Source: Verrucomicrobiota bacterium
GTDB taxonomy: Bacteria > Verrucomicrobiota > Verrucomicrobiia > Limisphaerales > UBA1096
Length of the DNA: 14,120 bases
Reading direction: 5' to 3'
NCBI GenBank assembly: GCA_003972865.1
Contig: QOAX01000272.1
Span: forward strand, 1 to 14,120
The notes under the pieces are model-generated. The model was not told where the DNA came from, searched no databases, and saw only the letters and a program-made list of their open reading frames with translations. The position numbers and the translations under genes were made by a program. Positions 7,750 to 13,342 of the stretch are shown piece after piece; position 1 is the stretch's first letter; each line of letters begins with the position of its first letter.

Positions 7750-8472
7750 ATGATCAAACAAACGATACTCGCGATCGCACTTGTATCCGGTGCGCTTGGC
7801 CAAGCGGTGGCCGAGGACAAGAAAAAAAAGTTTTACGACCCGGTCGTGAAAAAACTCGAGGGCTGGACGATCAAGGTCGATCCCAAGCTTCTCAAAAAAG
7901 AGAACAAAAAATTCAAAGACCAAGTTTTCACCGCACTCGCCAACCACCTTCAGCGCATCAAGTACATCCTCCCCGCTGCCAAGGTGAAGGAAATGCAGAA
8001 ACTCCCCATCTGGCTGGACCATCACTACGAGCCTCTTGGCTCCATGCAATATCATCCGGGTGCCACTTGGCTTCGGGCAAACAAACATGATGCGCGTCTC
8101 GTGAAACACGTCCACATCCCCCGCGCAAAAGCGCTGCTGAACCGCGGTCAATGGGCCAAGCACCCGTATGTCGTCCTGCACGAACTTTCCCACGCTTATC
8201 ACGACCAGATGCTGAACAACGGTTTTGAGAACGAGGAAGTCCTCGGCGCCTACAACGAAGCCAAGGAGAAAGGGATTTACGAAAAGGTGCTGCTCTACAA
8301 CGGCCGAATGGTGAAGCATTACGGACTAAGCAACCAAATGGAATACTTCGCAGAGTGTACCGAGGCGTACCTTGGCGTGAATGATTTTTATCCGTTCGTC
8401 CGCGCCGAACTCAACGAGCACGACCCGCGGATGTATCAGCTCCTGAAAAAAATCTGGGGCGAGGTGAAGTAG
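7750..8472 (+). CDS. Secreted HELSH zinc-metalloprotein, function unknown
   Basis: The product is 240 aa from the ATG at 7750. Residues 1-21 are a signal peptide (MIKQTILAIALVSGALGQAVA), followed by a lysine-rich stretch. HELSH at 144-148 within YVVLHELSHAYHDQ is a gluzincin-like HExxH zinc motif, and EYFAECTEAY at 198-207 supplies glutamates (E198, E202, E205) spaced like a third ligand. Other notable strings are PIWLDHHY at 86-93 and NDFYPFVRAEL at 211-221. The layout resembles a conserved PVC-phylum protein of zincin type, distantly like the lethal-factor C-terminal peptidase fold; I recognise the type but know no demonstrated substrate. It is only 16 nt behind the bifunctional esterase, so the two are probably co-transcribed. 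No clear Shine-Dalgarno precedes it. It may be a peptidase or only a zinc-binding protein. Confidence 0.85.
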   Translation: MIKQTILAIALVSGALGQAVAEDKKKKFYDPVVKKLEGWTIKVDPKLLKKENKKFKDQVFTALANHLQRIKYILPAAKVKEMQKLPIWLDHHYEPLGSMQYHPGATWLRANKHDARLVKHVHIPRAKALLNRGQWAKHPYVVLHELSHAYHDQMLNNGFENEEVLGAYNEAKEKGIYEKVLLYNGRMVKHYGLSNQMEYFAECTEAYLGVNDFYPFVRAELNEHDPRMYQLLKKIWGEVK

Positions 8473-8488
8473 CCGCCTGGCCAGGCGG
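8470..8488. repeat. 16-nt perfect palindrome directly after the HELSH-protein stop codon
   Basis: CCGCCTGGCCAGGCGG (8473-8488) immediately follows the TAG stop (8470-8472). It can form a 6-bp stem with a GGCC loop, but no T-run follows, so it is not a standard intrinsic terminator. The creatininase gene's TAG is followed by the closely related CCGCTTGGCCAAGCG. Confidence 0.75.
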
Positions 8489-8540
8489 AGCACAAGACGC
8501 TCGCGAATCCGCAGTCAGGCTGCAAGCCTATTTGCGTCTG

Positions 8541-8554
8541 GCCAATCGATTGGC
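8541..8554. repeat. 14-nt perfect palindrome GCCAATCGATTGGC
   Basis: A perfect palindrome lies in the gap between two convergent genes. It may be a protein-binding site or a half of a larger repeat; no function can be assigned. Confidence 0.5.
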
Positions 8555-8586
8555 TGTGACGTTCGCCCCCGTTCCTCGTGCCTACA

Positions 8587-8617
8587 CCCTCGTGCTCGGT
8601 TTTTCCGATGACGAGGG
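8587..8617. repeat. REP-like imperfect hairpin between convergent genes
   Basis: CCCTCGT (8587-8593) pairs with ACGAGGG (8611-8617); inside that, TCGG (8596-8599) pairs with CCGA (8605-8608) around a TTTTT loop, with a 2x2 internal mismatch. Flanking sequence continues as a degenerate palindrome (CCTCGTGC to the left; ACGAAGGACGGG and AACGAG to the right). It lies between the ends of the HELSH-protein gene (plus) and typA (minus), so it may act on both transcripts or be a repetitive extragenic palindrome. Confidence 0.55.
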
Positions 8618-8662
8618 ACGAAGGACGGGTAAGAGTAACGAGTGAGCGCTGCCCCTCCCCCA

Positions 8663-10489
8663 TCAGGCCAGCGCGACGGCACGGGCGCGCTTGGTTGCCT
8701 TGCGGCGGTCGTTGGCGTCGAGGATGCGCTTGCGAAAACGCAGATGGTTCGGGGTGACCTCGACCAGTTCGTCGTTGTCGATGTACTCGATGGCGCGCTC
8801 GATGGAAAACGGGATTGGCGGTGTCAGCAGGATCGCCTTGTCCGCGCCGGAGGAGCGCATGTTGTCGAGGTGCTTGGCCTTGGTCGGGTTCACCGGCAGA
8901 TCGTCGCGTCGCGGATTTTCCCCAACCACCTGACCGGCGTAAACCTTGTCTCCCGGCGAAATAAACAAGCTGCCCCGCGCCTGCAGCATGTCCAGTGCGT
9001 AGGCCATGGACGTGCCGTTTTCCATGCTGACCAGCGTCCCGGTCTGGCGCGTGACCAACTCGCCACTGCACGGCCGGTACTCGAGGAACATGTGGCTCAT
9101 CACGCCGTTGCCGCTGGTGAGGGTAATCAGGTCGCTCTCGAAACCGATCAGGCCGCGCGTCGGGATTTCCGCTGTCACGGTCACGCCAACGGTGTGGTGC
9201 TCGATGTTGGTGATTTTGCCCAAGCGTTTACTTAGGTTTTCCATCACGGTGCCGAGGTGGTCCTCCGGCACCTCCACCCAGACCTGCTCGAACGGTTCGG
9301 TGCGTTTGCCGTGGATCTCCTTGTACAAAACGGTCGGCCGGGACACCAGCATCTCGTACCCTTCGCGGCGCATGGTCTCGAGCAGCACAGCGATCTGCAT
9401 GCTGCCGCGGGCGTCCACGAGGAAGCGCGTGCTCTCGTCGGTGTCGTGCACGCTGATGGAAATGTTGGACTTGGTCTCGCGCTCAAGCCGCGCCCGAATC
9501 TCGCGCGAGGTGACTTTTTTACCGTCGCGCCCGGCCAGTGGACCGTCGTTCACGGCGAATTCCATCTGCAAGGTCGCGGGATCGATCTTCACGAATGGCA
9601 GCGGCTCCGCGTTGTCGGCCTTGGCCAGGGTGTCGCCGATGTCAACCTCGTCAAACCCGGCCAAGCCGACCATGTCCCCTGCCGTGGCCTTGGACACATC
9701 GTTCGTCCGCAGGCCGGAAAATTGTTTCAGCTTGATGATCTTCACCCGCTGACGAGTACCGTTTCGGCCAAGCAAATTGATCGGATCGCCCTGCCGCACG
9801 TCGCCAGACAAAATCCGGCCGATGGCCAAGCGGCCGACGTAATCGTCCCAGTCGATGTTACTGACGAGCATGCGAAATGGCGCATCCTCGATCACCGGCG
9901 GCGGCACGCGCTCGATGATCGTCTCGAACAGGTCGGTCATGTCCTTGCGCGGCCCGTCGAGTGTGCGATCGGCAAAGCCAAGCTTGGCGCTGCCGTAGAG
10001 GAACGGCGCGTTGAACTGGTCGTCATCCGCGCCCAACTCCAAGAACAGCTCCAGCACCTTGTCGTGCACCCACTGCGGGCGGGCGGTGTCGCGGTCGATC
10101 TTGTTGACCACGCAGATCGCCCTGAGCCCGTGACCAAGCGCCTTGCGCAACACCCAGCGCGTCTGCGCCTGCGGCCCGCTCACGGCGTCGGTCAGCAGCA
10201 GCACGCCGTCCACCATCTTCATCACGCGCTCCACCTCGGCACCGAAGTCGGCGTGGCCGGGCGTGTCAACGATGTTGATCGTGTAACCTTTCCAGTTGAT
10301 GGCGGCGTTCTTGGCCTTGATGGTGATGCCCTTTTCGCGCTCGAGATCCATCGAGTCCATCACCCGCTCGGCGACAACCTGGTTGTCGCGAAACGTGCCG
10401 CTCTGCCGCAGCAACACATCCACGAGCGTGGTCTTGCCGTGATCCACGTGCGCGATAATCGCGATATTCCGAATGTGGTCTGCTTTCAC
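8663..10489 (-). CDS. typA: Translational GTPase TypA/BipA
   Basis: The product is 608 aa from the GTG at 10489-10487, close to the 607 aa of the E. coli protein; the frame is open to 10564 but the added 25 residues have no place in the family, which begins just before IRNIAIIAHVDHGKT. GTPase motifs: HVDHGKT (14-20), EREKGITI switch region (about 50-57), DTPGHADF (75-82), NKID (129-132) and GSAK (about 165-168). The EF-G-like domains and BipA-specific C-terminus follow (TRGLIGFE, TLVSMENGTSMAYALDMLQARG). BipA acts on the ribosome in large-subunit assembly and in stress or low-temperature growth. The gene is transcribed alone; its 5' side is isolated by a terminator. There is no Shine-Dalgarno before GTG, only a pyrimidine-rich tract (roughly 10490-10520). 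Confidence 0.96.
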   Translation of the reverse strand: MKADHIRNIAIIAHVDHGKTTLVDVLLRQSGTFRDNQVVAERVMDSMDLEREKGITIKAKNAAINWKGYTINIVDTPGHADFGAEVERVMKMVDGVLLLTDAVSGPQAQTRWVLRKALGHGLRAICVVNKIDRDTARPQWVHDKVLELFLELGADDDQFNAPFLYGSAKLGFADRTLDGPRKDMTDLFETIIERVPPPVIEDAPFRMLVSNIDWDDYVGRLAIGRILSGDVRQGDPINLLGRNGTRQRVKIIKLKQFSGLRTNDVSKATAGDMVGLAGFDEVDIGDTLAKADNAEPLPFVKIDPATLQMEFAVNDGPLAGRDGKKVTSREIRARLERETKSNISISVHDTDESTRFLVDARGSMQIAVLLETMRREGYEMLVSRPTVLYKEIHGKRTEPFEQVWVEVPEDHLGTVMENLSKRLGKITNIEHHTVGVTVTAEIPTRGLIGFESDLITLTSGNGVMSHMFLEYRPCSGELVTRQTGTLVSMENGTSMAYALDMLQARGSLFISPGDKVYAGQVVGENPRRDDLPVNPTKAKHLDNMRSSGADKAILLTPPIPFSIERAIEYIDNDELVEVTPNHLRFRKRILDANDRRKATKRARAVALA

Positions 10490-10699
10490 AAAAAAATGAC
10501 GGGGAAAAGGAAAAGGACTGAAACCAAGGAAAGTGTTCAAGTCGCTCGCCCGAAATGGCGACATCGAAAAACGGTATTGGAATCTCCGGTGTGGGTTGGC
10601 CCAGAACTCCCCGCGCGCGCAGACAGATACAGAAACTGTCCCAACTGTTCAAGCAAAGGTTTTGCAATATCTCCGGCCAAGCGCGGGATGAAACAAAAC

Positions 10700-10731
10700 A
10701 ACACGGAATGAGCGGTCGCCCATTCCGTGTT
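10700..10731 (-). terminator. Intrinsic terminator of the Gfo/Idh/MocA gene
   Basis: An 11-bp perfect stem (AACACGGAATG, 10700-10710, with CATTCCGTGTT, 10721-10731) encloses a 10-nt loop. On the minus strand it is followed by the T-rich GTTTTGTTT; on the plus strand by a short T run. It lies 45 nt beyond the stop of the minus-strand oxidoreductase gene, whose transcript it should end, and separates that gene from typA. Confidence 0.85.
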
Positions 10732-10765
10732 TTTGATAAGTCCTGTGCCGAGTTCGTCTCAGCAC

Positions 10766-10773
10766 TTGGCCAA
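10766..10773. repeat. TTGGCCAA palindrome 2 nt after a stop codon
   Basis: Read on the minus strand, the oxidoreductase TGA (10778-10776) is followed by CT and then TTGGCCAA. It is one of nine copies in the window and one of three palindromes of this type abutting a stop codon. Confidence 0.6.
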
Positions 10774-10775
10774 AG

Positions 10776-12098
10776 TCAAACCTTCGATTCCCCGCGGTAA
10801 TCGCGGGTCAGCCACTTGGGATCGCCGCCTGAGGCGAACGTGTTCTTCTTCGGGTTCCACTGGATCGCCGCGTGGTTGTAGTAGGTCTGGTTAAGCAAAT
10901 GACAGGCGATCGCTGTCCGCGCGCCGATGATCTCATGCGTGCACGGTTTCTTGCGGGTGCGCATCGAGTTGAGAAAATCCGGGATGTGGCTGCTGCTGCG
11001 GTAAAGCTTCACCTTGGCGTCCTTGAGGTACTCAGACTCCATCTTGTCGAGTTCCCTGCCGAGGTTAACGTTCCGGTCGCCGCGGTTGGCCTTGCCGGCG
11101 ACCAGCTTGTCGCCCAGCCAAAGCCCGATGATGCCGCGATGGCATTCCACGCGGCCGTCGGTGCCGTAGAAACTCGAGCCCATGCCGGTGCCGTGCATCA
11201 ACGGGACGCCGCCCGCGTAAACCAGCTGCGCGCCCTTCATCGCCTTGGGGTTCTCGGCCGGGATCGTGGCCACCGGGCCGCTGTCATCCACGCCCAGCCC
11301 CCAGTTGACGATGTCGATCATGTGCGCGCCCCAGTCACAGACCATGCCGCCGCCGTACTCCTTGTAGTTGCGCCAGTGCGGGAAGTGACCGTGCACCCCG
11401 CGCGGACTGAGCACGGAGCTGTAGCCGCGCATCGGGCCGGGGCCGATCCACTTGTCCCAGTCGAGGCCCGGCTCCATTGTCTCCGTCGGCAGGTCGCACG
11501 GCACGCCGGGAGGGCCGACGTTGACGGCGGTTCGCTCGACTTTGCCGATGACGCCGTTGCGCACCAGCTCGCAGGCCACGCGGAATTCTCGCGAGGAGCG
11601 CTGCATCGAGCCGGTCTGCAAAATGGCCTTGTTCTTCTTCACCGCCTTCATCACCTCGACCGACTCGTGGACGTTGTGGGTGAGCGGTTTCTCGCAGTAA
11701 ACATCCTTGCCGGAGTTCACCGCGGCTATGGTCTGGATGGCATGCCACTGGTCGGGCGTGGCGATGCTCACCGCGTCGATGTCATCGTGCGCGATCAGCT
11801 CACGGAAATCCACATACGCCTTGCAGTCCTTGTTCTGGTAACGCTTGTTGGCACGGTCGCGAGCGGCGTTGCGGCGGGTGGTGTCGCAGTCCGAAACGGC
11901 CACGCAGACGACGTTTTTGTCGCCCATGAACCGGTTTTGCAACCCACGGTTCTGGATGCCCATGCCAATGAAACCGACGGATATCTTGTCATTCGGCTTG
12001 ACCTTGGCTGACCAGATTCCGGAGGGCAGGATGAACGGCGCGCTGGCAACTGCGGTGGACTGGAGAAAACGACGTCGAGAGAGAGAATGGGACTTCAT
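10776..12098 (-). CDS. Tat-exported Gfo/Idh/MocA family oxidoreductase
   Basis: The product is 440 aa from the ATG at 12098-12096, chosen because it opens a twin-arginine signal (SRRRFLQSTAVASAPFILP, residues 7-25); the frame is open upstream to 12191 without merit. The Rossmann fold follows with GFIGMGIQNRG at 42-52, then SIATPDQWHA at 111-120 and the family's CEKPLTHN at 135-142, whose lysine is catalytic in homologues. The C-terminal substrate domain contains DWGAHMIDI. The family oxidises or reduces sugars, inositols and related compounds using NAD(P). Exported forms with a pre-bound cofactor are common in PVC and Bacteroidota carbohydrate degraders, and Tat export fits folding with NAD(P) inside. 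The substrate is unknown. It appears monocistronic with its own terminator. Confidence 0.92.
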   Translation of the reverse strand: MKSHSLSRRRFLQSTAVASAPFILPSGIWSAKVKPNDKISVGFIGMGIQNRGLQNRFMGDKNVVCVAVSDCDTTRRNAARDRANKRYQNKDCKAYVDFRELIAHDDIDAVSIATPDQWHAIQTIAAVNSGKDVYCEKPLTHNVHESVEVMKAVKKNKAILQTGSMQRSSREFRVACELVRNGVIGKVERTAVNVGPPGVPCDLPTETMEPGLDWDKWIGPGPMRGYSSVLSPRGVHGHFPHWRNYKEYGGGMVCDWGAHMIDIVNWGLGVDDSGPVATIPAENPKAMKGAQLVYAGGVPLMHGTGMGSSFYGTDGRVECHRGIIGLWLGDKLVAGKANRGDRNVNLGRELDKMESEYLKDAKVKLYRSSSHIPDFLNSMRTRKKPCTHEIIGARTAIACHLLNQTYYNHAAIQWNPKKNTFASGGDPKWLTRDYRGESKV

Positions 12099-12222
12099 GC
12101 GGGGAAGCCTACCAAAGCCGTCCCCCTTGAAAAGCCCTTTTTTGAAAATGCGACCCGAAAAAGACCCAGTGCACCCAGCTCTTGAAAACATCGACCAAGC
12201 AGCTTACGCTCCTTTAAGATTT
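12099..12222. other. 5' region of the oxidoreductase gene
   Basis: The gap from 12099 to 12350 totals 252 nt; its left half should hold the minus-strand promoter of the oxidoreductase gene. Three TTGAAAA copies are present (12127, 12142, 12182) without regular spacing. I see no promoter pair I would defend. The right half carries the gene remnant described separately. Confidence 0.45.
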
Positions 12223-12354
12223 TTGAAACACCACCTGCTCACAACAACCGCAGCCGTGCTGTTGGTGGGGTGTGGCCGGAGCCACCGCGCATCTAAATTC
12301 ACAAGGACTTGACCATTTAAAGGTGGGGAAGAATTGAAAGCTGAAGGAAAATGA
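12223..12354 (+). pseudogene. Eroded lipoprotein gene: signal peptide and C-terminal tail left in one frame
   Basis: From TTG at 12223 the frame reads LKHHLLTTTAAVLLVGCG, an apparent lipoprotein signal with lipobox LVGC, then RSHRASKFTRT and a TGA at 12310. Continuing in the same frame gives PFKGGEELKAEGK and a second TGA at 12352, overlapping the ATG of the prepilin-like gene. The first part matches the deacetylase start (MKHLLITTIAAVLLVG) at about 40 of 48 nt over 16 codons. The second matches the end of the heme-protein gene. The simplest reading is a gene of the ankyrin-lipoprotein type that lost its body and kept its ends. An alternative is a short coupled leader peptide. Homology to the two other loci is seen directly; decay is inferred. 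Confidence 0.6.
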
Positions 12355-12356
12355 AA
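12316..12356 (+). repeat. Gene-junction cassette, copy B
   Basis: TTTAAA (12316-12321), GGT and then the 29-nt core (12328-12356) match copy A at 1006-960 on the minus strand, 28 of 29 in the core (the difference is A at 12348 against C). It provides GAAGG and the ATG for the prepilin-like gene, exactly as copy A does for the deacetylase. Confidence 0.85.
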
Positions 12357-13151
12357 AATATCTCAAGACAGGCATTCACGCTCATTGAACTGCTCGTGGT
12401 GGTCGCCATCATTGCCATCCTGGCGGCGCTATTGTTGCCCGCCCTGGCCAACGCAAAGGCCAAGGGACATGGAATCTCATGCATGAACAACCTCAAGCAA
12501 CTGCAGTTGGCTCATCTCATGTATCCGGATGACAATGGTGATCTACTGACAAAACCCGGCAACTCGGGAACGGAACTCTATGCGTGGGTTGCCGGTTGGC
12601 TGGACTACAATCCGGGAAACCGCGACAACACGAATATCCTTGATTTGCTGGATCCCAAACGGGCCAAGTTTGCCCCCTACCTCCCAAGTGCGCGGGTGTA
12701 CAAATGCCCGGCCGACCACAGTTATGTCACCATCAGGGGCAGGCACCATTCCCGCGTACGCAGCATGGGCATGAGCCAGGCGATGGGCGGCCCCGGAGTT
12801 TGGCTGCCCGGAAGCCGATACAAGGTGTACCTCAGATCCTCTGACCTGTTGAATCCCGGGCCATCCAAACTGTACGTTTTACTGGACGAACACCCCGACA
12901 GCATCAACGCCGGTGGGTACGCCAACCAGATGGTCGAAAGCCCGGGTTCGGCGCGCATTATCGACTACCCCGCCAGTTACCATAACAGTGCCGCAGGTTT
13001 AAGCTTTGCCGATGGTCACGCCGAAATTAAAAAGTGGATTGACCCCCGCACAATCAAACCGATCAACAACCGACTCATGCCCCTCAATGTTGCCTCGCCA
13101 AAAAACGTCGACATGATCTGGCTGGCAGACAGGACAACCATCCGTAAATAA
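12351..13151 (+). CDS. Prepilin-type N-terminal cleavage/methylation protein with H-X9-DG motif
   Basis: The 266-aa product begins MKNISRQA/FTLIELLVVVAII, a type IV prepilin signal: short basic leader, cleavage predicted after A8, and Glu at position 5 of the mature protein for N-methylation and assembly. A hydrophobic helix runs to LPALANAKAK. Mid-protein is CMNNLKQLQLAHLMYPDDNGD, common in the large PVC pseudopilin family (DUF1559/xcpT-like). Near the C-terminus HNSAAGLSFADGH contains an exact H-X9-DG motif, and the preceding YVLLDEHPDSIN is also characteristic. Such proteins are thought to be exported by a type II secretion or type IV pilus-like apparatus; their individual roles are unknown. 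The start lies in a TGA-overlapping ATG supplied by the repeated junction cassette, with GAAGG 3 nt upstream. tRNA-Arg lies convergently 23 nt after the stop. Confidence 0.92.
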   Translation: MKNISRQAFTLIELLVVVAIIAILAALLLPALANAKAKGHGISCMNNLKQLQLAHLMYPDDNGDLLTKPGNSGTELYAWVAGWLDYNPGNRDNTNILDLLDPKRAKFAPYLPSARVYKCPADHSYVTIRGRHHSRVRSMGMSQAMGGPGVWLPGSRYKVYLRSSDLLNPGPSKLYVLLDEHPDSINAGGYANQMVESPGSARIIDYPASYHNSAAGLSFADGHAEIKKWIDPRTIKPINNRLMPLNVASPKNVDMIWLADRTTIRK

Positions 13152-13174
13152 GGAGCGTTTGGGCGAAGAAAAAA

Positions 13175-13251
13175 TGGTACGCCCGGGAGGATTCGAACCC
13201 CCAACCTCATGGTTCGTAGCCATGCGATCTATCCAGTTGATCTACGGGCGC
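13175..13251 (-). tRNA. tRNA-Arg (anticodon ACG)
   Basis: The reverse complement forms a 77-nt cloverleaf. Acceptor GCGCCCG pairs with CGGGCGT (G1-U72 wobble). The D stem is GATC/GATC. The anticodon stem CATGG/CCATG holds loop CTACGAA, giving anticodon ACG, which after A34-to-inosine editing by TadA would read CGU/CGC/CGA. The T stem is GGGGG/CCTCC. A73 and CCA (13177-13175) are encoded. Confidence 0.95.
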
Positions 13252-13317
13252 GCCCGAAAAGGGCGGGCACCCTGCCAAACCTCCCCCGGCCTTGCAAGGC
13301 GATTTTAAGTTCACGCC

Positions 13318-13341
13318 AAAAAGCGCGCGCTTGGCCAAGCG
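13318..13341 (-). terminator. Palindromic terminator-like element after the creatininase gene
   Basis: On the minus strand the 14-nt palindrome CGCTTGGCCAAGCG (13341-13328) starts 1 nt after the TAG stop and is followed by CGCGC and TTTTT (13322-13318). The stem is only 5 bp with a GGCC loop and the T run is 5 nt away, so termination is plausible but not strong. The same 16-mer GCGCTTGGCCAAGCGG occurs at 7792-7807. Confidence 0.45.
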
Positions 13342-13342
13342 G

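Larger units (their letters stand above)
10490..10775. other. Intergenic leader of typA and 3' flank of the oxidoreductase gene
   Basis: These 286 nt contain no supported gene. Next to typA is a C/T-rich stretch (read on the minus strand); the far side carries the intrinsic terminator at 10700-10731 and a TTGGCCAA at 10766-10773. The typA promoter must lie within about 210 nt, but no strong -35/-10 pair is visible. Confidence 0.6.

Noticed and set aside
10624..10652. Possible typA promoter TTGAAC-17-TATCTG (minus strand)
   Set aside because: The -10 lacks the conserved final T and the match could easily be chance.
9257..10711. 484-codon plus-strand frame opposite typA
   Set aside because: It is antisense to a highly conserved GTPase; long antisense frames are common in GC-rich genes.
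10872..12011. 379-codon plus-strand frame opposite the oxidoreductase
   Set aside because: It has a Val/His/Ala-rich composition typical of an antisense shadow and no motif.
12127..12188. Three TTGAAAA copies upstream of the oxidoreductase gene as operators
   Set aside because: Spacing is irregular (15 and 40 nt) and the heptamer is low-complexity, so there is no support for a binding array.
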